Origin: Malurus cyaneus samueli
Lineage: Eukaryota; Chordata; Aves; Passeriformes; Maluridae
Direction: 5' to 3'
Length of the DNA: 64,000 nt
Assembly (NCBI GenBank): GCA_009741485.1
Contig: CM019216.1
Span: 56,727,804 to 56,791,803, forward strand
Made by a program: the position numbers and the translations under genes. This document shows, piece by piece, positions 10,763 to 23,200 of the stretch. The notes beneath the pieces are model-generated. The model was given only the letters and a program-made list of their open reading frames with translations. It was not told the origin of the DNA and searched no databases. Position 1 is the stretch's first letter; every line of letters starts with the position of its first letter.

Positions 10763-12140
10763 CATAAGTGAGAAGCCAAGCATGTGTGAGTGGAGATTAG
10801 AGGGTCACATATAACTGGCTGTTTTCTGTTCTTGTTTATCCAACGTAGGAAGAAGGAAAAAAAAAGAATCTTTGCTCCTCTGCCCCATTCACTATTTACC
10901 AATTGGGAATTAAAGAAATTATTAATTTGAACAGTTATGAAATTAATATTTGCTGTCTATGTGTATAAGTACATCTTTTTATTTTATTTTTTTTAACCAA
11001 AGTTGCTGTCTAGTACATTCAAAGGTCACACTTTTTTTTTCCATAGATTATCCTTTTCAATGTTTTTTTCCATGTTTGTATTGCATATTTTTTGGGAAGC
11101 GAACTAGTGACTTTTTAAAAATAATGTTATGGCAAACCATTGTATGATGGGGAAAAAAAATCTCACCACTTTGAAACAAAAAGGTGACAAATAACCAACA
11201 TACCAAGTTCCTGTGTGTTTTATTTTTTCAGATAAGGAAAAAATAAAAAAAAAAAACTTGTATACCATCACCCAAAGCTCTGTGCAATAGAAGATTCTAG
11301 TGATGTAGGTATAGGGGATCAAGGAGGGTGTCAGTCAGTAGTCAAAATCCAAAACGATACTGATTTCTCCTCAGGAGAAATGGTTACATTAGGCTAGGAG
11401 CAAAACAAAACAAAATAAGTCAAGTTTAAAGATTTTTAAACAAAACCTGAAGTTAAACATCAATTGCTTCCTCACCAGAACTGTCTTGTCTACATCTGGT
11501 TTTTTTTTTTGACCTTCCACAATGACAGTTCTTCACAATTCCTTTAATCATTTTTTAAAATATTTTTTTATTGCCTATGGGCCGTGATGTATATAGAAGT
11601 TGTACATGAAACATACCCTCATTTTTTTTTTTAGTACAAAGTTTTTAGTTTCTTTTTCATGATGTGGTATCTACAAAGTGATAGTAGAATTATTTTTTTC
11701 TTTCATTTGGGCCATATCTCCAAAAATAATAAAAAAAAAGAAAAAAGAAAAAACCCAACACAGAAAACCAACAACTGAGGGTAATGTACAAGTTTCTGTA
11801 TGTATAAAGTCATGCTCTATTTCGGGAGAGCAGCCGATCACAATTTGCTTTATAAATCAAGGTGTGGAAATGGTTACGTATGGATTGATTTAAGAAAATG
11901 GTTACCAGTCTACAGACAAAAAATATATACAGGAAAAAAAAAAGGAAGAAACACAACTTCAAAGATTTTTCAGTGACAAGAATCTGCATTTGTATTTCAA
12001 GATAATGTAGTTAAAAAAGAAAAAAACTTGATGTAAATTCCTCCTTTTCCTCTGGCTTAATGAATTTCATTTATTCAGTATAAAATCTTTATATGTTCCA
12101 CATGTTAAGAATAAATGTACATTAAATCTTGTTAAGCACT
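10763..12140 (+). other. ARID1B: ARID1B 3' untranslated region
   Basis: This AT-rich sequence follows the stop codon and has many A and T homopolymer runs. Two early AATAAA hexamers (11242 and 11728) sit in poly(A) tracts and may be unused or alternative. The most plausible end is near 12140, after AATAAA at 12110-12115 and ATTAAA at 12121-12126, with GT-rich sequence downstream. The 3' end is inferred from signals only. Confidence 0.7.
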
Positions 12141-12160
12141 GTGATGGGTGTTCTTGAATA
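12110..12160 (+). terminator. ARID1B: Likely ARID1B polyadenylation signal
   Basis: AATAAA at 12110-12115 is followed five bases later by ATTAAA at 12121-12126. A CA-type cleavage context lies at about 12137-12139. A GT-rich downstream element (GTGATGGGTGTTCTTG) lies at about 12140-12155. This is the best-formed poly(A) site after the stop codon. Later AATAAA hexamers exist but lack this combination. Confidence 0.7.
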
Positions 12161-15100
12161 ATGTTCTAGTTACAGTGTGGGATATTGGAAAGCAAACTAA
12201 TTACATGAAAGAGCAATAATGATTATTCTCTTTCCCCTACTTTATTATTATGACCTTCAAAAATATTATGCTATTGTATTGCAGCAACTTGCTCTCCTTT
12301 TAGAAAAGCCTTCTCACATCCCAGAGAAGTGTTTTTAATTATTATACATAAAACCACGAAGCCTCAAAGGGGAAGACACGGCTGACAGGTGATAGTTCTG
12401 ACTATGCAGGTACCCAGTCTCTGTGCTGTGTTTGGGGGACTGAAGACAGATGTTAGAAAAAGCGACGTAAGATTCTGTTAAAGCAATAACCAACTGGAAG
12501 AAATTGATCTGTATTCACTACCTGTAATTCTCTCTGTTGGTTAAAGGTGCAAATACCCCAATGATGTGGGTATTTAGAATAAACACCCACCCACTTCTTG
12601 ATACTGTATGTGTCATTGCATACTTACGTGGCCACTCATGCTGGGAGTCCCCCATTAAAGTGGATCAGGCTCTGATGGATAGAGCACATCCATCGTTCTA
12701 ATTGGTGGGAGATGGCCATTTCCCTTTCAGGAATTAACTGGTTTCAGATACATACACTCTCACCTGGTAATACCCTGTTGCTGAATATTGTTCAAGCACT
12801 AATTTTTGCTATTTTATCTTGGATCATTGACTTTGTTAGTGTGATCATAAAAAGCTAATAATAATCAATTTCCCTGGAATTGCTGCATAATTACACTGTT
12901 AGTGGATATCCTCCTCCCCTCTCCAATAACAATACGGAGGTACTTGAAAATTACAACCCCCTTTGGCATACTGCCCATTTTGTTCATATAGATTGCTTTA
13001 ACATTAATATATGTAAGGGAATTTCAGAGACAGGTAAAGTACAGACAATTATAAGCCAAGTTTGAAACGTGCCTCCCTAGTGTCATGAGAAGTAATTTCT
13101 CCTTCTAGCTTCTCTTACTCAGTAATCTCTGTACTCCCACATCATCTGCTGCAGTAGTCTTTCTTGCTTATCACTGCTTTTAGACATGTGTGGTGAATTA
13201 TAACCCACGAGTAAATCTTCATTGCAGAAGGAGGCATATTTCAGGGATGACTTTCAAAGTTTATTGCTGGGCAGTGTGAAAGTAGAATGCCTTGATAAAC
13301 TTACTAATATTTTACTGTTTGATACCACACCACAGATACAAGCAAGCTGTTAAACAAACCCTCTGCTGAGTGCTATGCACCCGTTTCTCATCAAGGACTA
13401 AAAAGGACATCTATTCTCTTCAGCATTCAGACTCAGAATCCTCTGGGGAAAACTACACCTGTGGCTAAACACTCTCAGCTGTCAGAGGCAGCACATTAAT
13501 GCTCTTCAGGACTGCTCCGAGCCTGCTTAAACAACATGGGGGGAAAAAGACACCCAGCCAGCCACATAATGTGCATATGTATGTGACATTTCCTGCCACT
13601 TTTCTATTTGGGCCAAAAACTAGCTGAGGAAACACAGCAGTGTATAAAGTCTACCTGAACATAATTTTATTCTATTACAGTAATAGTAAACATTCTAAAT
13701 CACTGGTTAATATTAGAGCACATTTATCAGAAGAAAGGTGACACGTAAGAACTCCCATTTCCCTCTGTCTTGTCTTGGTATGATTTCATCTTTCCCACAA
13801 TATTGTGTTATGCCTTTGGAGACAACCTGCTCATGAGACTTGTGCACTTGGCATGTTCTGACTGAGTCCCGACAAAGTTTGAGCTGCTGTTGGTGTTGTT
13901 CTTACAAGAGGTATTTTGGTATTCAGTTTAAAAAGCAAATTCTACATTTTCATGCTGATATGGTCACTTATAGCTCATAGAAGCTCAGAGTAGTACTAAC
14001 AGGATGGAGTATTTAAGTTATTTAAGGGAAAGCAGCCAATTAGTATTTTAGGCACTAATCAACCATGAATATTTGACTAACTAACTAACTGTCTATATAG
14101 ATAAACCTACCTGGTTCTTTGGCAGACCCAAGCAATGAATTACTTGCAGATTGAAAGAGCACCAATGAATCTTTACTGACTTTTAGAATCACTTCAGAAA
14201 TTAAATGCCTGTCCCCTTTGGCAGGAAAAAATAGTTTTGTTTCTTGTTAGCATAACTTCCTACACTATTCTTTCGGAAAACCCACTGAACAAAAACTGAC
14301 ACATAAAAACTGCTCAGAAACTCCATGTTTTCAACTACCCATAATGAAGGATGGAAAAGAAAAATTAGTGTGTTGAAAAGCCTATGTGCTTTCTCTTCCA
14401 TCTTCTTTTGCTGTTTCACACCACAATCTCTGTCATCACTACCATGAGACCATTATCTTTTTGCCATGGATGCATCTAGAGAAAAATTTACTTCAGTAGA
14501 GAAACACTAGTAAAAGTATACAGGTGTTATACTTTAATGATTCCTATACAAGACTTTACACTGCAGTGTAGGCTACACGTCTTATTTTGCAAATAATATG
14601 AAAATACCTCTTAGTAATAAAGAGATGTAACTAAAAAAACAGGAATTAGCATAATTTCCATTCATATAGTGCAGGGGCTCAAGCCAACTGGAAACTGAAC
14701 TGAGGTGGACACAATCAGTGCGTAGGTTCTTTACTCAGCAGGCAGTAGTGCTAATGTACCTAAGAAGTGATACACACCTGTTGCTCAAACACTGCAATGG
14801 CATGACCACAGAAGTCAGTCTTTTGGGCCTTTTTAACTAGGAGCAATCTCATATTTTGAGTCAAAGAGTTCTCCAGAGTTCTCCAGGCGACTTCTATCGC
14901 CTTCGACTCAGTAATATGAAGTATGTGGAAACAATGCTCACAGACAAAGCCACAAAGCAGTCCCTGCTGCAAAAAGTTTATTTTCCAAGGCATGAACAAG
15001 TAACTGCAGGTGGGAAAAGGAGAAAATGGAAACAAAAGCAACAGTAAACCAAAAAGTGGAATTCAGAGGTCTAGAACATAGCCCCATGCCACTTGCAAAT

Positions 15101-18100
15101 TTAATTTTCCTCAGGATAATTTCTGAAATTTCAGAGTGCTCCCTACTTGTTTTCTCATGAAATCTTACAGTTCCCATAGCAAATCCCTTTCCATCCATCC
15201 CTCACAAAGATTATTTTAAGGATTATTGAGCATGAAGAAAGGAGACAGAAAAATTAAGGGTGAAAAAAAGAGTAAAAAGGCATGGTCATTTGGAAAAAAA
15301 GGCAGAGCACAAAGCAGAAAGAAAAGTTTCCCATGTCCCTTACTCTATGTCATTCCAAAGAAATAATTAAACCAAACCAGGGGAATTTGCATTTCATTGA
15401 TGGGTGATAAAAATACAATACAAATACAATGGAAGTAAAAAAAATATTTTTAGTGGGAGCAAGGGAAGGAAAATACGAGCCTCCAAGTGTTGACTAGTAA
15501 ATTCAGTTTTTACTTAATTGCATTTACCTTTCAAATCCCCGAGACAGCAGGAATTGGGAAGGATTAATAGTGTCTGCACTGTTAAATCCACCCCGAGTTG
15601 TTTATTTGTGCACTGTCAGAAATGGGTTTGCAAAGTCTGGCCATCCTTTCTGTGAGTGTCAGTTGCTGTGGATACAGGAGACAGCTGTTCTGGACTGCAT
15701 ACCAAATACAGCCAGTCACATGCCTAAACGACTCAATTTGTACTTCTAATTACTAATTCTAACCCAAGCTAAAATCTATTTCATTGCAGTGCTGTTGCAG
15801 AGTATAAAAAAGTGTAGGTTTATACTTCACATTTGTTTTAACTAGCCTAAACTAATGAAATGAAGTAGCAAGATCTTCATCTGGTGCCTCCAACAGAGCT
15901 ACATCTTCCGCTGCATTTGTTAATTTACTTGTTCTGTCATTAGTTAGTATATATTGCATTGCCATTAATTAAGGATAGTTATTTACATTGAAAGGGTGAT
16001 GCAGTGGAATTGCCTAGCAAGCAGAGCAAATCCCTAATGACTCAGGCATCTCTACAATGTTTATTCAGGTCTGCAAAGAGACTTCTGAAGGACAAACATT
16101 CTGATTTTTGCTCCACTATAGAGTATTTTAAAAAGGCAAGTTGATATATTATCATGCCAGGAGAAAGATATATTTACCTAACATGATAAACACGTGCTAG
16201 AAAAAGGTTATAGTACTCCATGATGCAGTTCTACTTCACATGTTGTAATTTGCTTACTAGTTCTACGTATGCATCTGCAACTGAGAAGAAGAAAAATAAC
16301 TAAATCTAGTACATGTTTTACTACCAAATCATAACACAAAATTGCAAAATCAACTATTAAACTTCTTTCTCTTTGAGTATGAAAAGAAACAGTGTTCCAC
16401 TGGGTATATGACCACTGAAGCTAACAGTGGACCCCCTATAGAAGATTCTTTTCCTGTCTTTTAATAGGAAAGATGAAGCAATGTACATAATGAAACACAA
16501 CAACTGAGAAATACTGAAATTAAAGCATAAGGCTTCATCTGCAGAACTATCAGTATGCAGTTAGGAAAGGCAGTCTTGTAGCAACAAGTTACTCATTATC
16601 GATGTCCTGAACCCACCTAAAAAATGAAAGTGCATTTCCACTCATTTTGTATCATCATGCATGTATTACTGACATATGTCATAGTGCAGGAGAAGTTGTT
16701 CTTTTTTTTTTTCCCCTAGTATTTACTTCCTTAACACCTCATGTTACTTCTTTGCTTTCCCCTATGCATTAGTACCAAATACAGCATCCTGATTTTTTAA
16801 ATAACTGAGTAGCCTAGGGTTTTTCTGTTATTGATACCTTCTAGCATACAGAGGGACTTCATTGTTCTGAATTCTCAAGATAGTAGCATCTCCCGAAGGT
16901 TCTTATCCTGAAGGAAAAAGTGACTGCAATAGGCTCCCAGCCTTAATAATGTAAAGGTGGTTGAGATCTGCCAAGGACAGGTAAAGAAGAGAAAAGATCC
17001 TCAAGTTACACATTTGACATTCTACACCTTCAAATTACAGTAAGCATAAATAACCAACCTTTCCAGTCAGCTACTATAGCTTCACCAGCTTTTCTGTTAC
17101 AGAGGGTCGGTCTTTTGAGTAAAGAGAGCTTGCTTTAAATTTCAATAAAACTTCCTGTTCAAAAGCACTTAGATGTATGACCAATGTACCCTGTGAAAAT
17201 AACATTATGGCCTCCATAACATCAGCTCATTCAGTGCCTCAAGTGGCTCATGCATTTTTATCAGCCTAGAACATGCCAGCCTTCCACAAAGTGTATATCC
17301 TGTCTAGGAAAAGTAACTCACAGAACCAAAACACTGATTAGCGTAAGGAAGAAAATTAAGCAGTACAGATGTACATGATCATAGGTACAGATCACATCCA
17401 TCAAACACCTTATTTTAAGCAGGAGACTTCTAATCTCATTTCATTAACTTGTTTTATCTTCAGCAGGAGCTGGAGTGTACATTCTGGCTGTGGCCTTACT
17501 GAGGAGGTTACCACTCCTGGCCTGCATCTCCTAGAAGTTATTAGCTGCCTGCAAACACAGCAGCTCTAGAATGCTGTTTCTACCCTAGCCCAGGCTAGGT
17601 TAAGCACTTAATGTATTCAGGTGTTTGGCTTGCTCGTTTTTCCACCCAGAACATTTCGACAGCTGCTATGGCCATACACTCACAGAGTTATTCACCCATT
17701 ATACTACAGACAATGATTTGTTGCTGGCTCCAAATTCTCCAGGAGCCAGTAGATTTGATTTACCTCCCAGAGCATCTGAAAAACCTCACATAAAGGAGAA
17801 CTGGCATGCACTGGACCTCACAAAAAGCAGCACAGCTTCTCTCCCCAGGTACAGACAGAGGATGGAGTGATAAACTGATGCTGAAGGGGCACTACAAAAT
17901 ATACTGATAAATCATTATCCACGGACATTTAATTGCTCTTTGATTCCTCTAATAGGCAATCTAATCTACACTGTTTCCTTAGTTTTTAACATCTGGACCT
18001 ACTATTTATGAAACTATACATTCTACCACAAGAACACAGGAAAGGTTTCTCATTTCCCTTCTGTCTTGGACAGGGGGACAGCCAGCAGGCAACCAATCCA

Positions 18101-18421
18101 TCACAAGGGTGTTGCAGCACCCAAAGGCCACGTATCCACTTTTGGGCAGCAGCGCATCACTGAACAGGCATGAAAGGAAGCCAATAAGCCCCTCAATTGT
18201 ATGAATTTGACACTTCCATCAGCAGCACTCATTTGTCTTGGAACAGAAAGTGATTGTGGCATTTGGAGAGAGGATTGCTCCCAACAATTTTTATTTCAAT
18301 TTTTAATTATTTTGAAATGAATTGGAAGTGATGATACATGGAGGAAAACACCCACAGCTCCTCCCAGTCTGATGCATTGAAACTCATTCTCTGTGGGACT
18401 GAGCTCCTTTTGGCTCTGCTC
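12161..18421. other. Intergenic AT-rich sequence downstream of ARID1B
   Basis: No gene or recognisable young repeat is seen here. Small features are a TAACTAACTAACT run near 14076 and a 10-bp duplication (AGTTCTCCAG twice) at 14867-14886. The open frames are short and overlap on both strands, as expected by chance. The segment at about 15440-15780 has few simple repeats and could hold conserved non-coding sequence, but this needs an alignment. Confidence 0.6.
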
Positions 18422-18918
18422 TCATAGAATGGTTTGGGTTGCAAGGAACCTTAAAGATCCTATCTAGTTCCAACCCCCTGCCATGGGCAGGCACAGCTCC
18501 CACTAAACCTGGTGGCTCAAAGCCCCATCCAGCCTAGCTGTGAACCCTTTCAGTCATGGGAGCATCCACAGCTTCTCTATGCAGGTTCTCATGTCTCACC
18601 ACCCTCACAGTAAAGAATTTCTTCTTTATATTCAATGTGAACCTGCTCTCTTTCAGCCTAAAGCCATTTCCCCTCTCCTGTTGCTCACATGCTGTAGAAG
18701 TGTCTCTCCAGCTCTCTTGTATCAGTCCTCTTTAGGTACTGGAAGGCTCCTGTAAGGTCTCCCAGAGCTTTCTCTTTTCCAGGCTGATCAGCTCCAACTC
18801 TTTCCACCCTTCCTCACACGAGAGGCACTCCAGCTCTCTGATCATCTTGGTGTCCCCCCTCGGAATTTACTCCAACAGATCCATGCCTTTCCGTGCTGGG
18901 GACCCCGGAGAAGGACGC
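18422..18918 (-). mobile_element. CR1 LINE 3' fragment
   Basis: The + strand starts TCATAGAATGGTTTGGGTTG and continues through the standard CR1 blocks in order. These are CCCCTGCCATGGGCAGG, TCAAAGCCCCATCCAGCCT, CACCCTCACAGTAAAGAATT, GTACTGGAAGGCTCC, CTTTTCCAGGCTGATCAGC, GAGAGGCACTCCAGC and TCCAACAGATCCATG. This is the reverse complement of the CR1 3'UTR and ORF2 end, so the element lies on the minus strand with its 3' end at about 18422. It is 5'-truncated at about 18918, where CpG-rich sequence begins. This is the usual form of avian CR1 copies. Confidence 0.93.
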
Positions 18919-19320
18919 CAGGCAGAGAGGAGCAGAGAGGGACAATCGTGCTGGGCACTCTCTTCCCCTCGTCCTGTACCTCTCCTGCCTCTCGTATCCC
19001 TCTGTTTCTCTCCTGCACACTCACCCGGCTGGGCAGGAGCCGGCCCGGGCAGTCTGGACAGAGTCCCCCCGTGGGGTTCCCTCCTGCGGGGACAGCCGGG
19101 TCCCCTCGGCAGCGCCAGCAGCTCCAGGATGGCGTGGAACAGCCCGGGGTGGCCGGGCTCCCTCCCACCCGCAGTCCCTCTGTCCCCAGGACACCGTTCT
19201 CCTCCCGAACTCTTCCCGTTTCCAGCGGCGCAGGGGGCACGGCCGCGCGGCCTACCCCGCCGGCTGCAAGCACGTAATTCAATTACCGCGAGCTTGAATT
19301 TATTGTTTAAAATGACGCTC
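18890..19320. promoter_or_regulatory. CpG-rich island without a recognised gene
   Basis: By hand count there are about 27 CpG dinucleotides between 19021 and 19320 in strongly GC-rich sequence, far above the surrounding intergenic DNA. The densest part is 19201-19290 (GGCCGCGCGG, CCCCGCCGGC). Long open frames on both strands follow from the high GC and show no family resemblance. The island could be an orphan promoter, a distal element, or a stretch with GC-biased conversion. There is no visible TATA box or clear start. Confidence 0.6.
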
Positions 19321-19435
19321 ACGTTTAATGCTTTTTCAATACTTCTTTCGTCATTTGATATCAATTCGAAAAACTCTTTACACTTACTGTTTAAATTAAC
19401 TTTAATTCCAAGCCTTAGCAGAATCAATATTTAGC
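19291..19435. other. Abrupt AT-rich block beside the CpG island
   Basis: Composition switches sharply from GC-rich to AT-rich (for example ATTGTTTAAAATGACGCTCA and TCATTTGATATCAATTCG). It returns to GC-rich at about 19436. No repeat family is recognised. Several TAAT and TTAA cores are present. This may be a conserved regulatory core or an inserted fragment. Confidence 0.4.
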
Positions 19436-19555
19436 GGGTTCCTGCAATCCATCGCAGTCTGTTGGCACGGGGGAAGCGCGGCACTGGCTGAGGCCGGAGT
19501 GGCCTCCTCCTCCTGCGCAGGCTGCCCTGTGTCCCCGAGGTGGCCACAGCTCCAG

Positions 19556-19645
19556 CACCACCCTGCCACCACTCTGCCACCCACCCTGCCGCCAGATGCC
19601 ACCACCCTGCCGCCAGATGCCACCACCCTGCCGCCAGATGCCACC
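19556..19645 (+). repeat. 21-bp minisatellite
   Basis: The unit is CCGCCAGATGCCACCACCCTG. Two full copies (19589-19609 and 19610-19630) and a partial third (to about 19645) are near identical. Degenerate CTGCCACC units precede them from about 19556. Open frames across it (PPDATTL repeats in one frame) are products of the repeat and not genes. Confidence 0.9.
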
Positions 19646-19807
19646 GCGTCCCCTCACGCACAAGTACTGAGCAGCCCTGCTGCACCTGCTGGAATCAGTG
19701 TCACCAGGTGAACGCCATCAGTGAGTTCCCAAAAAGTCAATCTGACTTTATTTTTCTCCCCCCGGCATTGAGAACAGTATCAAAGTAAATTTTGTTTGAT
19801 GCACTCA

Positions 19808-20133
19808 GAATCATGGACTCACAGAATCATAGAATGGTCTAGTTTGGAAGGGGCCTTAACGATGATCTAGTTCCAAATGTCCTGCCAGAGACAGGGACAC
19901 CTTCCCCTGGACCAAGTTGTTCAAAGCCCCATCCAGCCTGGCCTTGAACACTTCCAGGGATGGGGCATCCACAGCTCCTCTGGGCAACCTGTGCCAGTGC
20001 TTCACCATCCTCATGGTAAAGAATTTCCCCTAATACCTAACATGAACTCGCCCTTTTTCAGTTTGAAGCTATTCCCCCCTGTCATGTCACTCCATGCCGT
20101 TGTAAATATCCGCTCTCCGTCCCTCTTATTAAC
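19808..20133 (-). mobile_element. CR1 LINE 3' fragment
   Basis: The + strand begins with the terminal ACAGAATCATAGAATGG and follows the reverse complement of the CR1 3' region. The blocks are CTAGTTCCAAATGTCCTGCC, TCAAAGCCCCATCCAGCCTG, CTTGAACACTTCCAGGGATG, GGGGCATCCACAGCTCCTCT, TGGTAAAGAATTTC and CATGCCGTTGTAAA. It has the same orientation as the copy at 18422-18918 but covers only the last roughly 320 bp of the element. Both are separate 5'-truncated insertions. Confidence 0.93.
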
Positions 20134-20152
20134 TGGGGAAGCAGGTATAAAA

Positions 20153-20206
20153 GCACACACACACATGCATATATATATATTAATATTTATATGTATGTGG
20201 GTGTAT
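20153..20206. repeat. Compound (CA)n/(TA)n microsatellite
   Basis: An ACACAC run is followed by an ATATAT run and a short TATGTATGTGGGTGTATG part. It starts about 20 bp after the end of the neighbouring CR1 fragment. Confidence 0.85.
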
Positions 20207-23200
20207 GAAATTTTTTTTTCAATTTCACAGGATGAGTTTTTATGAGAGCCCTATTTATGACTAGAGCTTTTGTCATCAGTTTTTGGTAACCCAGCAATTA
20301 GCATACTGTATCAAACTTATGCACACACAGATCAGCTTGTTCTAATTTAAAAAAAAAAATCTTTGAGCTCATATTGAAAGAAATATGAGTAGTAGTCATT
20401 CACTGAAAGAACCACTTTATCATTGTTAAACGATTAAAAAAATGCAATCCTTGCTTCATTTTCACAAGCATCTAGTAATATGCAGTATTTTAAAGACCCA
20501 TCAGTGGCATGGTAATATATTAAAGACATGCCTTTTCATTTTAACAGAAAAAGAAGTTGAAAAAATGTCTTGTGTTCCAAAATTCATTGGCTGATAAAGA
20601 AAAAGTAGCTGGTGCCATTTATTATGCAATACTCAAGATCAAACAATGATTTTGTTATAGTCAATTATGAAAAATGCAAGCAGAACAAACATAAGCATAA
20701 ATTTTCATTTTCTAATTAGTTTGCAGGCAGTGGTGCTTACTAGTGTTGGTATCAGCATTATCAGCTGTAGATAAGTGAAAGTTACAAACATATTGTATCT
20801 TCATATTTTTTGAAAAACCTTTTTTCAATTTCTGTGCTTTTTTGAAAATAATCAAATAAATAATAACCTATTCTCCCATTAACTATGTAGCAACAAACAA
20901 ATTGTTGCAGTATTTTGATATTTCTGTGGCTCAGGCATCTGGTGGCTGCAGACTAAGATATCAAGCACATCTTGATTTTTACTTTTTTATTAGGAAGGAC
21001 GGAACATAATTGCAGCAATGTGTAACAGGTAGAATAATAGAAATATTCTCAGTAAATAGATAAAAACTGCCTAAAATAACAGAGGTCTCTGTAAGACTTA
21101 GATCTAAGACTAGACTAAGACTAGAAAAAGCAGACTGGCTGCTTTCTATCCAGACTTCTTCCTCAACAATTTATCTGAGAGATCATGAACAAGTTTGGGT
21201 CTGTCTTCATTCCTCTCACTGAAATTGTGCTTGGATGTTTCCTTCCAACCCCAAGGCTCTGTAAGGAATGGCCTGCCTTGTAACAAGCTCTGTAAGGCAC
21301 TAAAAGATTTGCAGCACTCTGAATGAACTCCTCCCTAGCTCTTCCTTTTTTCATGTCCTGAAGGAGAGTGGAGGAGAGTTTAAAGGACTGTCACAAACTG
21401 TGTGAGGCTTCTCAGCTTCAAATAACCACAGCTGTGTTTGCCCTTACAAGGCCACTTCCATTGTTAAATGTATTTGTACCAAATCATCTTTTCAAATGGC
21501 ACCACCAAGTTGTGGGTTCTTTGGACTTTGATTCAGATAATGTTTCCTTCGCATGAGGAGAACTTCTGTATGTCAAATAATTCATCATGAAGCAAAAGAA
21601 GACTGAATCAATCAAACTAATACAGAGCAACAATATATAGAAATAATTACATTGAGTTTTCAGCACAGAAATTTCCATGACTGAGATTTTTGTCGATGTG
21701 AAGAGAGATTTCTATGATTCTAACTTTATTTTCCTTATTCCAGAGATTAACTTCAAATTTTGAAGCAAGTTTTGTGTAAAGGTACAGGAGGTAGTTTCAT
21801 TAAGAGACAGATGGCAAGGTAATTTGGCTACACTGGTAAGTAAAAGTACATTGTGTCAGTGCTGGGAAGACAACTTGTCTATAACTTATTAATAACTGAT
21901 ATCAAATATAATACTAAATGATGGGAAGTTAATCAGAATAATAACCTATATCTTTTGTCAAAACTAAATTATTCAAAAGTGTTTGACATCATCAAAACAA
22001 ATCAGTAAATTCAAGTGCTTTGTTCTGAATGTTTCCCGTAATAAAAATACACTTGAAAGCAGTAATTTTTTTTAACTTCTCAATTGAAATAGAAGTTCAG
22101 TCCCCAATCAAGACAACACAAATTTATTAATTAAAAAAAAAAAAAAAAAAAAAGATAGTTGTTGACTAGCTGTCAGCAGGGAGAGGAATAAAAGATGAAG
22201 GACAGCATACTGGAAAAGTTTGCCAAATCTCCCTGACATTGGTACTCTCTAAACAATAATAAATGTTACTTCAAGCAAAGAACAGGCAAACAATCCTTAA
22301 AATACTCTCAACAAAACTACACACACTATTGCCAAGGCATCCACATTTTTCTAGGAGTTTCTCATGAGCTGTGTGAATTGTACAAGTCACAGCAGCATAA
22401 CAGTAGGTAACCAGCCATACCTTTGCTTCACGTAGCTACAGCCTTAGGGAATTCAGAGCTCCATATTTCCCTGCTGGCAAAAGCTCTTTGTCTTACTGGC
22501 ACATTAACTTAGTTCTGCCCTGCCATATATTTCAGTCTAGCTGGCAACATTCATACAGCCTTAAAATCAGTCCACAGCCTCTGATTCTACTGAAGTTACT
22601 CTAAAATAAGCAACATGCCATTGCCTAGCTTCTGCCTCACTGCTGCCTTTTAGGTAATCTGTAGGAACTCACCTTGGCAGCCAAACCTCTGTTCCCTGCG
22701 TGCCATGCTGGCCGGGAAGCTGCTGGCTTTCTCCTGTGCTGCCCCAAGGCTGTGAAGTGGGGCAGGTTCTGGCTGCCCCACAGCCTGAGCACCTGCAGCA
22801 GGTGGAGCACAGGAGGGCAAAGCAGGAAAGCCCATCAGGGGCTGAGCATCAGCTGGGGGGATGCTCTCCTGGGCAGCAGGGAGGGCCCAGCACTGCTGTG
22901 AGACTGGGTGCAGGCAGGTGTCCATTAGCAGAAAGAAATGCTCCCGAAGGACTCGGGGATGTCAGGCAGAACCTCTGGCAGCACAAGAGAATGTGGAAAA
23001 CAGACGGAGTGAGAGTAGTGGTGCACATGCTTTTTCTGCATTGCTTATCTCCTCAAAGTGCATATCCCACAAAGGCCCAGGGGACATGGGAGAGATGCTT
23101 GCTAGCACTTCTTTTGAAAAATCTCTTTCACCTGACTTGATCAGGTTTTTTAAAAGGTTAGCTTGACTAAGCTGAGTGAAACTTCTTCCTCAGAAAATGT

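Noticed and set aside
18842..19434. Overlapping open frames of 109-195 codons on both strands
   Set aside because: They fall in the CR1 fragment and CpG-rich sequence, overlap in several frames, are Pro/Arg/Gly-rich as expected from GC composition, and match no family.
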